A DNA stretch of 64,000 bases from Eubacteriales bacterium (GCA_030536995.1 JAUNOY010000012.1:16832-80831); one strand, 5' to 3'; shown: positions 26,300-35,435, numbered from the stretch's first letter. Notes: a model not told the origin generated them from the sequence alone. Numbers and translations are program-made.

Positions 26300-26545
26300 A
26301 TGATATACAAGACAAAGGGAACCTGTTCTCAGGCTATCGAATTTGAAATTGATGAAAATAAGGTGCTTCACAACGTGAAATTCATAGGCGGATGTTCAGG
26401 AAATACACAGGGTATCGCAAAACTGGTAGAAGGAATGGATACTGACGAAGTAATCAGACGTCTGGAAGGAATTAACTGCGGCGGAAGAGGTACTTCCTGC
26501 CCGGATCAGCTGAGCCTTGCCCTGAAAGCTGCTTTAACCGAATAA
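26300..26545 (+). CDS. TSCPD-domain protein (TIGR03905-like)
   Basis: The 81-residue protein matches the small TSCPD family: a beta-rich start, GGCSGNTQG, INCGGRGTSCPDQL and a helical end. The four cysteines could bind metal. In longer proteins this domain sits at the C-terminus of class II ribonucleotide reductases; the solo protein has no settled role. ATG follows GGAGG (26288-26292). A strong bidirectional terminator follows it. Confidence 0.88.
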   Translation: MIYKTKGTCSQAIEFEIDENKVLHNVKFIGGCSGNTQGIAKLVEGMDTDEVIRRLEGINCGGRGTSCPDQLSLALKAALTE

Positions 26546-26560
26546 GAAGAATTATAAAAG

Positions 26561-26592
26561 ACTTCCGGGAACAATGTTCCCGGAAGTTTTTC
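26561..26592. terminator. Bidirectional terminator between TSCPD and MBL genes
   Basis: A stem of about 12 bp (ACTTCCGGGAAC with GTTCCCGGAAGT) is followed by TTTTTC on the plus strand and CTTTTA on the minus strand. It serves both convergent genes. Confidence 0.85.
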
Positions 26593-26610
26593 GGTTATCT
26601 CCATACACCG

Positions 26611-28230
26611 TTACGGCATATCTGTACGATCCCATTTATCACAAAGCGCTTGAATTTCCCTTGAAAATCTTTCCAAATCTTTATTAGGTGTTCCTTCATT
26701 CTTCCTGATAACAGTAAGAAGGCGATGACCAAGACCAAGAAGTTTCTCGAATGCCCGCCGCGCTTTCGCAGTTCTCGGCGAAACAGACGCTTTCACAATT
26801 TTAATTCCTTTTGCTTCATATTCACACACATCCGCAACAAGATCATAAACCGTTCCGCTGAACGGAGCCATTGTGTCCAGCCCCAATTCCTCTTTAAGAC
26901 GTCCGGCAAAAATTTCTGTCACTGTGTCTTCACCATGTGTAACAAAAACCTTCCGAGGTTTCTCCCTAAAAGCTTTCACCCAGTCAATAAGTCCATTGAC
27001 GTCTGCATGTCCGCTGATTCCCGGCATCTGGCATATATGAGCCGCTACATATACCGGCTCTCCAAAAAGTTTTACTTCTTTTGCTCCTTCCAGAAGTGTT
27101 CGACCAAGCGTTCCGACTGCCTGATATCCTACAAAAAGAATTGTATTGTTTTCTCCCCACAAATTATGTTTCAGATGGTGTTTAATTCGTCCTGCGTCAC
27201 ACATACCACTGGCAGAGATAATAACTTTACATTCCTCATCAAAGTTAATCGCTCTGGAATCATCGCTTGTAACAGAAACACGAAGTCCCGGAAAACTTAA
27301 CGGGTTAATCCCCTTCTGCGTCAGTGCAATCGCTTCCTCATCATAACAGTCATAATTGTGTTCCGCAAAAATAGTTGTTGCTTCATTGGCAAGAGGACTG
27401 TCCACATAAACCTTAAAGCCATCATGACCATGTACCAGTCCATCCGCTTTAATCTGACGGATAAAATAAAGCATTTCCTGAGTTCTTCCTACTGCAAAAG
27501 AAGGAATTACCAGATTTCCGCCTCTGTCAAATGTTTCCTGAATAGTCCGAGCCAGACACTGTACATAATCTGGACGTTCTCCATGACTTCTGTCACCGTA
27601 GGTAGATTCCATAATCACATAATCCGCCTCATGAAGATAGGTTGGATCTTTGATAAGAGGCTGATTCAGATTTCCAATATCTCCGGAAAATACAAGTTTT
27701 TTGGATATATCGCCTTCTGTAATCCTCACTTCTATGCTCGCAGAACCAAGAAGATGTCCTGCATCAATAAAGCGCACCTCTATCCCCGGAGCAGGCATTA
27801 TTTTTTTCTCGTACGGACAGTTCACAAAGTTTTGCAGTACCCCCATCGCATCCTGCATGGTATAAGCTGGTACATAATCCGGTTTTCCCTGACGTCTGGC
27901 TTTTCGTGTCCGCCATTCTGCCTCAAACATCTGAATATGCGCACTGTCACGGAGCATAATATCACACAGATGGCAAGTTGCATCCGTCGCGTAAATAGGT
28001 CCTTGAAATCCTTTGGCATAAATCGCGGGCAGATTTCCGGAATGATCCATATGTGCATGTGTCAGAAGAACAAAATCCAAATCTTTGCAGGGAACCGGAA
28101 TCTCCATATTTTCATAATAATTAGGTCCCTGTTCCATACCGCAGTCTACAAGGAATTTCTTTCCGGCAGCTTCCAGATAATAACAGCTTCCGGTTACCTC
28201 ATGGGTTGCCCCGATAAACGTAATTTTCAT
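26611..28230 (-). CDS. MBL-fold beta-CASP hydrolase (RNA-processing type)
   Basis: The 539-residue protein has an N-terminal metallo-beta-lactamase domain with HAHMDHSG, DAGHLLGSA and SGDIGN, an inserted beta-CASP domain with FAVGRTQE, and the RMMBL end with SGHADVNGLIDWV and FVTHGE. These mark cleavage/polyadenylation-factor-like nucleases. By family it should be a zinc-dependent ribonuclease or nuclease. About 70 extra C-terminal residues have no assigned role. It stands alone, with the shared terminator downstream. Confidence 0.9.
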   Translation of the reverse strand: MKITFIGATHEVTGSCYYLEAAGKKFLVDCGMEQGPNYYENMEIPVPCKDLDFVLLTHAHMDHSGNLPAIYAKGFQGPIYATDATCHLCDIMLRDSAHIQMFEAEWRTRKARRQGKPDYVPAYTMQDAMGVLQNFVNCPYEKKIMPAPGIEVRFIDAGHLLGSASIEVRITEGDISKKLVFSGDIGNLNQPLIKDPTYLHEADYVIMESTYGDRSHGERPDYVQCLARTIQETFDRGGNLVIPSFAVGRTQEMLYFIRQIKADGLVHGHDGFKVYVDSPLANEATTIFAEHNYDCYDEEAIALTQKGINPLSFPGLRVSVTSDDSRAINFDEECKVIISASGMCDAGRIKHHLKHNLWGENNTILFVGYQAVGTLGRTLLEGAKEVKLFGEPVYVAAHICQMPGISGHADVNGLIDWVKAFREKPRKVFVTHGEDTVTEIFAGRLKEELGLDTMAPFSGTVYDLVADVCEYEAKGIKIVKASVSPRTAKARRAFEKLLGLGHRLLTVIRKNEGTPNKDLERFSREIQALCDKWDRTDMP

Positions 28231-28434
28231 ATGCTGACCCCCTTTGCCAAGCGAATCTTTTCATTCGCCGCATTCATATTAACCAGACAACCATATTTCT
28301 GTGTCCTGAATCCCCCCGTAGTTTCTACTTTTTATTATACACTACAATAGGCTGATTTAACAGCATTTTTCTGACAAATTACATAATTATTTTTCTGCTG
28401 CAGGAATCCTGCTTTTCATTTATATTTTCTTCCA

Positions 28435-28899
28435 TCAACCTACCCATACACCGTTAGTCAGGGATGAAAGAGATTCTAAACCACCGTCTTCCACAGCATG
28501 ATAGCCTCGTACTCTGTAATAATATCCTTTCGGAACAATAATATTCATACTCCGCGTTATATTATCAGCATTTTCTCTGGATAAATCCCAGTTCCTGTAA
28601 GTATAATAGCTACCGTTATCTTTTTGTTCCAGATAAAGCTTCAAATATATTTTTTCACAAGTATGATTCCCCTGAGTAATTCCGGTTATATTTATTTCAT
28701 TACTGGATAGTACCCTGATATTCCCGGAACCATAATTCAGATCTTCCCCAAGAGATCTGTTACATTTCATGTTGTAGGAACGCTTCTCTTCGACTTTAGC
28801 CGAATGTGTTTCTCCCCAAGTTCCATACGGCACTGCAGACATTATTATTTCCAGAAATACTATTCCTGTAACAACAAATATCAGGAATTTCTTATTCAT
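28435..28899 (-). CDS. Small exported hypothetical protein
   Basis: A 154-residue protein. MNKK and a hydrophobic stretch (5-23) form a signal peptide. The mature part is beta-rich with WDLSRENADNI and VPKGYYYRVRGYHAVEDGG, resembling small secreted proteins of Clostridia sometimes grouped as DUF6147; I cannot verify this. It lies 59 bp after the DUF4367 gene and probably shares its transcript. Confidence 0.7.
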   Translation of the reverse strand: MNKKFLIFVVTGIVFLEIIMSAVPYGTWGETHSAKVEEKRSYNMKCNRSLGEDLNYGSGNIRVLSSNEINITGITQGNHTCEKIYLKLYLEQKDNGSYYTYRNWDLSRENADNITRSMNIIVPKGYYYRVRGYHAVEDGGLESLSSLTNGVWVG

Positions 28900-28958
28900 T
28901 TTTTACTTTATTTCTCCTTCATTTGCAAAAACTCCCTTTGCATTCTTTGTATTTATCC

Positions 28959-29840
28959 TTAAAACAGAATATTTTCTACAATTTTTACAAACTCCTGCCT
29001 GGGCATTTTTCCCGAAAACAGATAAAACACATCATTTCTATTCCACTGGGCAATAAAGCTCGATTGTCTATTGTCCTCACCTTCAATTTCATAAACCTCC
29101 ATTGGAATCTGTGTTTTGTCCAAACGAAGCTCCTTTGCCTTTTCACCATGGAAATCAAAATACAGACTGTCCTGAACATCATCTTTACGCTGTACATACA
29201 GTGTTGTAAGCATATCCTGATATTCATATTCTACAAAGGCAAAGTTACCGAATTCTCCGACTTCGCAGCTAATAAAATCAAATCCTCTTGGACGATAATG
29301 AATCGTCGGCATCTCTATTCCCAACTTTGTCTCAATTTCCTCTAAAGCTTTATCCTCTGTTTCTTCATGTCTGTCATTATTCTCTACATTATCAACAATC
29401 ATCCTGACATCGTCTCCAGCCAGATATTTCATACTGTTAATAAAATACTGCCTGTTTGCTTTGCTGGTCATACTTGCGGCAAACACACTAATCAGACAAA
29501 CTGCTGCCACACCTGCTATTTTCATGCCCCTGTGGAAACACCTGCTGTCCAGGATACATGATTTCTCTTTACATTTCTGTATTTTTTTCTTTGGTGATTC
29601 TTTCTCGCATTTTCCCCTATCCGGAATAGAAACAACCTTTTCGTCCTCTTCCCGATATTCTCCCCTTTCTTTAAGACGAGATACCAGTTCTTCGTAAGCC
29701 GCATCCACTTCCTCTTCCGTTTCTTCTTCATATTCCTCGAAATCGTCAGAGAAAATTGCGTCCTCAATTGCGTCGGCTTCGTTCAGGAATTGCTCTTCCA
29801 GCAGCCTGTCCAATTCTTCATCACTTATTTTTTTCTCCAT
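28959..29840 (-). CDS. DUF4367-like membrane protein, candidate anti-sigma partner
   Basis: A 293-residue protein with a very acidic cytosolic N-terminus (about 1-90), a basic stretch, one membrane segment (about 107-127, IAGVAAVCLISVFAAS) and an outer DUF4367-like domain (about 190-293). DUF4367 proteins are often encoded with ECF-type sigma factors and act as anti-sigma or signal proteins. The nearest such gene is 1.2 kb away at 31034-31564 on the same strand, with murG between on the other strand. ATG at 29840 is preferred because GGGAG precedes it. The DUF4367 name is from memory. Confidence 0.75.
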   Translation of the reverse strand: MEKKISDEELDRLLEEQFLNEADAIEDAIFSDDFEEYEEETEEEVDAAYEELVSRLKERGEYREEDEKVVSIPDRGKCEKESPKKKIQKCKEKSCILDSRCFHRGMKIAGVAAVCLISVFAASMTSKANRQYFINSMKYLAGDDVRMIVDNVENNDRHEETEDKALEEIETKLGIEMPTIHYRPRGFDFISCEVGEFGNFAFVEYEYQDMLTTLYVQRKDDVQDSLYFDFHGEKAKELRLDKTQIPMEVYEIEGEDNRQSSFIAQWNRNDVFYLFSGKMPRQEFVKIVENILF

Positions 29841-29867
29841 TTTCTCTCCCATTATTCTTATCTTTCC

Positions 29868-29896
29868 TTGACAATTTCTTCACGTGGGTTCATATT
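29868..29896 (+). promoter_or_regulatory. Candidate murG promoter
   Basis: A perfect TTGACA (29868-29873) is followed at 17 bp by CATATT (29891-29896), four of six matches to the -10. A second -10-like TATAAT lies at 29909-29914 without a good -35. Confidence 0.55.
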
Positions 29897-29948
29897 TATG
29901 ATTAATGATATAATTAATATCAAAAAGAAATCCTTAGGAGGAACCCCT

Positions 29949-31016
29949 ATGAAACATATCGTACTTACCGGCGGCGGTACTGCCGGACATGTTACTCCAA
30001 ATATAGCCTTAATTCCCAGACTTAAAGAGCTCGGCTATCAGATTTCCTATATCGGTTCTTATGACGGAATCGAAAAAAAACTCATTGAAGAACTTGGAAT
30101 CCCCTATTACGGAATCTCTTCCGGTAAATTAAGACGTTATTTTGACCTGAAAAATTTCTCTGATCCGTTCAGAGTTCTTAAAGGTTTCCATCAAGCCAGA
30201 AAACTTTTAAAAGAATTAAAGCCTGATGTAATTTTCTCTAAAGGCGGTTTCGTTACTGTACCTGTTGTTATCGCAGCAAAAAAATGCAGGATTCCGGCAA
30301 TCATTCACGAATCTGATATGACTCCCGGACTCGCAAACAAACTCTGCCTTTCCTCTGCCGCAAAAATCTGCTGCAATTTCCCGGAAACAGTCAGCAGTCT
30401 TCCCAAAGACAAAGCAGTTCTTACCGGTACTCCTATCCGCCGCGAACTGATGGATGGCGATAAGGAAACCGCCAGAGAATTCTGCGGTTTCACTGACGAA
30501 AAACCAGTTCTTATGGTAATCGGAGGAAGCCTTGGCGCTGCGTCTGTTAACGAAAACATCCGCAAAATTCTTCCTGAACTTCTGAAAGACTTTCAGGTTA
30601 TTCATCTTTGCGGAAAAGGCAAAACCGATGAAAGTCTCAAATCAACAGAAGGCTATGTCCAGTTTGAATACATCAAAGATGAACTTCCTGATTTATTTGC
30701 CCTTGCAGATATCGTTATTTCCCGCGCAGGCGCTAATGCAATCTGCGAACTTAATGCATTAAAAAAACCAAATCTGTTAATCCCGCTTTCTGCAAACGCA
30801 AGCCGAGGAGACCAGATTCTCAACGCTCGCTCCTTTGAGCGCCAGGGCTTCAGTATGGTTATGGAAGAAGAAGAGATTACCGCGCAGTCTCTTTTGGATG
30901 CTGTTCACAAATTATATGCAAACCGAAAAACATATATCAGCGCCATGTCTGCCAATAAACATATGGACTCTATCCAGCAAATAACTTCCATTATAGAGGA
31001 ACTCGTTCGAAAATAG
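29949..31016 (+). CDS. murG: MurG, lipid II-forming GlcNAc transferase
   Basis: The 355-residue GT28 enzyme adds GlcNAc from UDP-GlcNAc to lipid I on the inner face of the membrane. TGGGTAGHVTPN (residues about 6-17) is the first G loop, with ISSGKLRRYF and KGGFVTVPVV following, and GGSLGAASVN and SRAGANAICEL form the donor site. ATG at 29949 follows AGGAGGAACCCCT. It is alone on the plus strand among minus-strand genes, and only 17 bp separate its stop from the convergent sigma-factor stop. Confidence 0.96.
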   Translation: MKHIVLTGGGTAGHVTPNIALIPRLKELGYQISYIGSYDGIEKKLIEELGIPYYGISSGKLRRYFDLKNFSDPFRVLKGFHQARKLLKELKPDVIFSKGGFVTVPVVIAAKKCRIPAIIHESDMTPGLANKLCLSSAAKICCNFPETVSSLPKDKAVLTGTPIRRELMDGDKETAREFCGFTDEKPVLMVIGGSLGAASVNENIRKILPELLKDFQVIHLCGKGKTDESLKSTEGYVQFEYIKDELPDLFALADIVISRAGANAICELNALKKPNLLIPLSANASRGDQILNARSFERQGFSMVMEEEEITAQSLLDAVHKLYANRKTYISAMSANKHMDSIQQITSIIEELVRK

Positions 31017-31033
31017 TCATTCTTATCCGGTAA

Positions 31034-31564
31034 TCAATCCGCAATTTTCTGATACTCCTCTTTCAGCCAGCGCTTCGTTCTCATAATTCTGTTATTCACA
31101 TTACTGACTGTGATATTGAATTGTTCCGCAACGAAGCCTGGCAAAATATCAAAGATTTTAACTCTGATATAAATCTCGTAATTCAATTCATTTTTCTTTC
31201 GTAATTCCTGAAAAAGCAACTTAATTTTATGATGAGTTTCCAGTCCCATGATCATATCATCAATCTCATAGCTCAATTCCTTAAAACTCTTATCATCTGT
31301 GATTTCTCCCACATTATACTCATGCTTCTTATGAGCTCTTCTGTAGTAGTCGCTCACTTTATTAAACGTAATTGTTTTCACCAATCCATAAATTTTTCTT
31401 TCGTTTGACAAATCCAGACCTTCGCCCATATTATAAATACTGGCGAAAACCTCCTGACAGATATCATCAGCTATGTATTCATCGCGTACAAGCTTCTTTG
31501 CCATTTTTCTTGAGAAACCACGGTATTTTTTGTAGAATAGCATAAAATCCGCGTTTGTCATCAT
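31034..31564 (-). CDS. Sigma-70-family (ECF-like) RNA polymerase sigma factor
   Basis: A 176-residue protein with region 2 near the N-terminus (ADDICQEVFASIYN and ERKIYGLVKTITFNKVSDYYRRAHKK) and region 4 at the end (EQFNITVSNVNNRIMRTKRWLKEEY). This is the compact two-domain ECF layout. A DUF4367 protein on the same strand but beyond murG is the likely partner. M1 and M2 are adjacent ATGs after AAGGAG. Its promoter targets cannot be read from the window. Confidence 0.88.
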   Translation of the reverse strand: MMTNADFMLFYKKYRGFSRKMAKKLVRDEYIADDICQEVFASIYNMGEGLDLSNERKIYGLVKTITFNKVSDYYRRAHKKHEYNVGEITDDKSFKELSYEIDDMIMGLETHHKIKLLFQELRKKNELNYEIYIRVKIFDILPGFVAEQFNITVSNVNNRIMRTKRWLKEEYQKIAD

Positions 31565-31589
31565 TTGTATCTCCTTGTCAGCAAAACCC

Positions 31590-31994
31590 TCAAGCTTTTA
31601 CTTTCGCAAGAATTTCCTCTTTTTCCTCTTCTGTCAGTTTACCGGGTGTCCAGGTAATTCCAACTCCGTCATTTTTATATCTCGGAATCAGATGCATATG
31701 AAAATGGAAAACAGTCTGACCAGCCGGCTCTCCATTATTCTGAACAATATTAAGTCCATCACATTTCAAAGTTTCCGTCATCACTGTTGCCATCTTCTTT
31801 GCGAGAACCATCGCTTTCGCCGCCAACTCATCAGACATCTCATAAATATTTGCCGCATGAGTTTTAGGGAGAATCAGTGCATGTCCCTTGCTTGCGGGTC
31901 CCAAATCCAGAATAACGCGGAAATCTTCATCCTCATACAGTGTAGCTGCCGGGATTTCCCCATTTGCGATTTTACAAAAAATACAATTTTCCAT
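31590..31994 (-). CDS. HIT-family nucleotide hydrolase
   Basis: A 134-residue HIT protein with a zinc-like CIFCKIANGEIP start and the catalytic histidine triad HFHMHLIPR. Such proteins hydrolyse adenosine phosphoramidates or related nucleotides. The ATG at 31994 is chosen over one ten codons upstream because GGAGAGGG precedes it. It lies 25 bp before the sigma-factor gene. Confidence 0.92.
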   Translation of the reverse strand: MENCIFCKIANGEIPAATLYEDEDFRVILDLGPASKGHALILPKTHAANIYEMSDELAAKAMVLAKKMATVMTETLKCDGLNIVQNNGEPAGQTVFHFHMHLIPRYKNDGVGITWTPGKLTEEEKEEILAKVKA

Positions 31995-32140
31995 GTTTAT
32001 TTCCCTCTCCTTTTTCAATTTCATTATTATTTTATATGATAAAAAACAGAAACCCGCAATCCCTTATATTTTATGCGTTTTCCTGTTATTATCCCTTTAT
32101 GATTTGTCGTTTTTATGCGAATTTTTCAGTACGGATTTTG

Positions 32141-32169
32141 TTGATATTAAAAAACCTAAGTGATACACT
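32141..32169 (+). promoter_or_regulatory. Promoter of the orphan histidine kinase
   Basis: TTGATA (32141-32146), a 17-bp spacer and TACACT (32164-32169) with TGA before the -10. The predicted start leaves a leader of only about 12 nt before the ATG, which still includes GAGGTG. Confidence 0.7.
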
Positions 32170-32187
32170 TTTTCATGAGGTGATGAT

Positions 32188-32862
32188 ATGCAGGTTAATA
32201 CCACAGCAGAACAATTAAAAAATGAGTTTCAAATTACATTATCAAAATTCGCCCATGAAATCCGCAATCCACTGGCGCTGATCAACAGTGAACTCCAATT
32301 AATGGCCTCCTCCCATCCGGAGCTCATTAATGATCCGCAATGGGAAGATTTACAGGACAATCTGGACTATGTAAAAGAACTGCTTAATGAATTCTCAAAT
32401 TACAACAATGCCGACAAACTGTCTTTACATCCTGTTGCTCCCGATGAATTCCTCCGCAATATTTTATCCAGTGAACAAGCAACACTGGACTATCTGGGAA
32501 TTGCTCTGGACACAGATATTTCAGACAGCACACGTTCTTTCCCTATAGACAGACTCAAAATGCGTCAGGCTCTTTTAAATCTGCTCCGAAATGCGACCGA
32601 ATCTATTACACATACTCACGGTCGGATTAAAGTCTGTCTCAGAAACACAGGACAAGGTATCTGTATCTCTATCGAAGATAACGGATGCGGCATGACTCAG
32701 GAACAAATGAACCACATTTTCTCCCCCTTCGTTACCTCCAAACCAACGGGAACCGGACTGGGTCTTGCCATAACTGAGCAGATTATTCAGGCACATGGTG
32801 GTCATATTGAAGTAACAAGCCAACCTGATCAAGGCTCTGTTTTCAAACTTTTTCTGGGATGA
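32188..32862 (+). CDS. Soluble sensor-less histidine kinase
   Basis: The 224-residue protein is almost only a kinase core. It has an H box FAHEIRNPLALI (His near residue 24), N box LLNLLRNATES, G1 DNGCGM, F box and G2 GTGLGLAI, as in NtrB/KinB-type kinases. There is no membrane segment and no PAS or other sensor domain, and no response-regulator gene nearby. Input must come through a partner or a very short N-terminus. Its 3' end overlaps the convergent rhomboid gene by 34 bp. Confidence 0.88.
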   Translation: MQVNTTAEQLKNEFQITLSKFAHEIRNPLALINSELQLMASSHPELINDPQWEDLQDNLDYVKELLNEFSNYNNADKLSLHPVAPDEFLRNILSSEQATLDYLGIALDTDISDSTRSFPIDRLKMRQALLNLLRNATESITHTHGRIKVCLRNTGQGICISIEDNGCGMTQEQMNHIFSPFVTSKPTGTGLGLAITEQIIQAHGGHIEVTSQPDQGSVFKLFLG

Positions 32863-33428
32863 TACAAAAGCACGGCTAATACAAACCCGCCGAACAATCC
32901 TCCAACGTGTGCGGCATTATCCACACCGCTGCTGGCAAAACCAAAGTAAAGCGATAAGGCAGCCATGATTACCATTTGTCTGACAGAAAGGTCTCCCACC
33001 CTGCCCCTATGTCGAAGCAGTGCATAAATCATGGCTCCCATCACCGCAAACACTGCTCCTGAAGCGCCAGCTGACACTGCAAACTCATTTTTTTTCAGTT
33101 CTATATACAGAGAAAGGAGATTTCCTCCGATTCCTCCGAACAGATAAATGATCAAAAATCTGATTTTTCCGGCAATCTGTTCCAGTCTTCCGCCCAATAC
33201 AAAAAGCACCAGCATATTATTAACAAGATGCCGAGATCCAAAGTGCAGAAACATACTGGTAAATATCCTGTATACACCGCCGTTCAGAATTTCCGGTGCA
33301 TATGCAGCTCCGCATTCTACCATATGCATGGTATCATCTGTCCCGCCAGTCAGTTCCACAAACAGAAAAACCAACACATTTATAAGAATCAATGCAACTG
33401 TCACTGGTTCTTTTTTTAATTCTTCCAC
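32829..33428 (-). CDS. Rhomboid-family intramembrane serine protease
   Basis: The 199-residue protein has about six hydrophobic segments. The catalytic serine is in GASGAVFAVMG and the catalytic histidine in AAHVGGLFGGF, the standard rhomboid dyad; HLVNNM is the conserved oxyanion segment of TM2. It would cleave membrane protein substrates inside the bilayer. Its last 34 bp are antisense to the kinase gene 3' end. It lies about 130 bp downstream of the pilus operon, and a tie to that operon is only positional. Confidence 0.9.
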   Translation of the reverse strand: MEELKKEPVTVALILINVLVFLFVELTGGTDDTMHMVECGAAYAPEILNGGVYRIFTSMFLHFGSRHLVNNMLVLFVLGGRLEQIAGKIRFLIIYLFGGIGGNLLSLYIELKKNEFAVSAGASGAVFAVMGAMIYALLRHRGRVGDLSVRQMVIMAALSLYFGFASSGVDNAAHVGGLFGGFVLAVLLYHPRKSLKTEP

Positions 33429-33558
33429 TGTTAACCTCTTTTCTGCTTTTTCAATTTCACAGAAACATTTTATCAGACCTGGCTGATTTTTTCAAAGTAT
33501 TTCTTGATAAAATCCATTTCATCCTTATAAAATTCTATTTTCAAGATTTGTCCTTCTT

Positions 33559-35004
33559 TCATTCCAAAAAAACGTATCTTGCCTGGGCAAATGCAACCTC
33601 ATCTTCGTTTTGCAGACAATACTCTTCCTCTGCTTTCAAAAGCCTTCCGTTTACTGTTGTTCCGTTTCTGGAATTTAAATCTGTCAGATAATATCCCTCT
33701 TCTTTCTTTTTTATTTTCGCATGGACACGACTCACTGTAGGAAGATCAATGACTGCATCTGACGCAGTCTGAAGCTTTCCGATAACCACCAGTTCTTTTT
33801 CAATATAAATTGTTGCAAGCTCTCCCGGTTCTCTGCTTACCAGGCTGGGCGGTCCATTTGTATTGTTCATAGAAAGAACTACTGTTTCTCCGACGTTTTT
33901 CGTCGACTTATTCTCCTGTATTGTTCCTGCCCGAAACTGCAACGGCATTCGCCCCAAACCTTCCGTATCCCTTTCTGTTTTTTCCCTAAAAACATTCTTT
34001 TCTTCCTGTTCTTTCCTTTCCGCTTTCGCATGTGCTCTTCTCAAATCCCTCTCCGAATCCTGTTTTCTTTCTTCTTCTTTTTTCTTTTTTAATTTTTTTG
34101 CAACTGTATAAGCAAGCATTCCTGCCCCCATTACCGTAATTAAAATCCCAAGAATTACTGAAAGTTCTATTCCTGACAGATATCCCAACATCTTCGCAGC
34201 CAGAATCATACTCAAAACCAGACTTCCCCCCGCAATACCTGCAATTTTTTTCAAAATCCCGTAACTGTTCTTTTTATTTCTGAATTTTTCATTCTTATCA
34301 TCCATGCTTTGCCTGCAACTATCTCTCCAGAACTGTTCACTTTTAATATCAGTTGCCCCTGTTCCAAATATAGCTGTCTCTTCTGTCTGTATCTTCTGCT
34401 CCTCTCTTTCTTTTTCGTGCGGTCTCAATGCTATGTCCTCATCCTTGTCCGCTTCTCTGTCACGTCCTCTGTACAGTTCTTCCTTTATATGCTCCAGATG
34501 AAAACTGTCTTCCATTGCTCTTCTGTATATTCCATATCCAATCCTGACCGCCATATCGTCCTCATGGTTTATTTTAGGAAGAATATATTCTGTAAGTTCC
34601 TGAAATTGTTCTCTCAGATCTTTCTTATATCCCGGAAGAAAACAAAAACCTATTTCTCTTTTTTCCACTTCCAGAAACATATACTCCGGCATGAGCACAA
34701 GCTGTTCAGGATTCATCAGATATTCCGCCATATCTTCCATAACCCGGATAAATTCCCCAAAAATCAATTTCACTTCATCCTGTCCTAGCTTTCTGTTCTC
34801 ATAAAAAGAAGCAAGCGCCTGGCGTGATGTAATATCGTAATATACAGAAAAATCCCCATTCACCCCCTGAATCCTGCATTTTATCAGAGACGGGACAACA
34901 TTCCCAACCATCATTCTGACCTGATAAGAAGAAGTATCAATTTCTTTTTCACCATGAAGCACAAGATAATTATGATTCATATCCCGTTTATATTCTGTAT
35001 ACAT
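33559..35004 (-). CDS. FHA-domain membrane protein at the end of the Tad operon (DUF6382-like)
   Basis: A 481-residue protein in four parts: an N-terminal domain (about 1-170) matching what I recall as DUF6382, a charged linker, two membrane segments (about 245-300, SLVLSMILAAKM and VILGILITVMGAGML), and after a basic coiled stretch a C-terminal FHA domain (about 395-481: VVIGK, LPTVSRVHAKI, LTDLNSRNGTTVNG). FHA domains bind phosphothreonine, so this links pilus function to Ser/Thr kinase signalling, by inference. The ATG at 35004 overlaps the TadE stop by 1 bp after GGGGGG. It is the last gene of the operon. Confidence 0.82.
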   Translation of the reverse strand: MYTEYKRDMNHNYLVLHGEKEIDTSSYQVRMMVGNVVPSLIKCRIQGVNGDFSVYYDITSRQALASFYENRKLGQDEVKLIFGEFIRVMEDMAEYLMNPEQLVLMPEYMFLEVEKREIGFCFLPGYKKDLREQFQELTEYILPKINHEDDMAVRIGYGIYRRAMEDSFHLEHIKEELYRGRDREADKDEDIALRPHEKEREEQKIQTEETAIFGTGATDIKSEQFWRDSCRQSMDDKNEKFRNKKNSYGILKKIAGIAGGSLVLSMILAAKMLGYLSGIELSVILGILITVMGAGMLAYTVAKKLKKKKEEERKQDSERDLRRAHAKAERKEQEEKNVFREKTERDTEGLGRMPLQFRAGTIQENKSTKNVGETVVLSMNNTNGPPSLVSREPGELATIYIEKELVVIGKLQTASDAVIDLPTVSRVHAKIKKKEEGYYLTDLNSRNGTTVNGRLLKAEEEYCLQNEDEVAFAQARYVFLE

Positions 35005-35435
35005 CACTGCCCCCCAAATTCACCCAGAACTGCTTTTGCAGAGCGGATTTTACGTATCCAGCCTACAGGGCGTATAACCTGTGATGTTCCCTCGGTACGT
35101 AAGTGCCAGTTAAAAATCCCATATCCGGAAATCGTATCCAAATCATAGGTTACCTGAACTTCTCCCCCGACATTCGTCTGTGTACTCAGATTTTCTGCTC
35201 CGAAAAATCCCTGATTCCCAAGAACTTCACTTCTCATTCTTGCATTTTCATATATCTGACCCTGCTTTTTTATTCCCTCCATACTTCCGCTGACTGCAGA
35301 CTCATATGCCGCTGCAGTCAGCCATGCTCTGTTATGTACGAAAAAGCACAAATAAATAAGCCCCATGAGAACAAGAAGAATCAAAGGCATCAGACATGCT
35401 GTTTCTACCGTCATACTTCCTTTCTTTATTTCCAC
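35004..35435 (-). CDS. tadE: TadE-like minor pseudopilin
   Basis: A 143-residue protein with a six-residue basic leader and a prepilin site KKG|SMTVET, where Glu is at +5, then a hydrophobic helix (LMPLILLVLMGLIYLCFF). The mature part is short and soluble. This is the TadE pattern, processed by a prepilin peptidase. GTG at 35435 starts it; its GGAGGTG ribosome site lies inside the preceding peptidase gene, and the genes overlap by 10 bp. Confidence 0.85.
   Translation of the reverse strand: MEIKKGSMTVETACLMPLILLVLMGLIYLCFFVHNRAWLTAAAYESAVSGSMEGIKKQGQIYENARMRSEVLGNQGFFGAENLSTQTNVGGEVQVTYDLDTISGYGIFNWHLRTEGTSQVIRPVGWIRKIRSAKAVLGEFGGQ

Noticed and set aside
27358-28350. 330-codon plus-strand open frame
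   Set aside because: Antisense to the beta-CASP hydrolase gene, which carries all family motifs.
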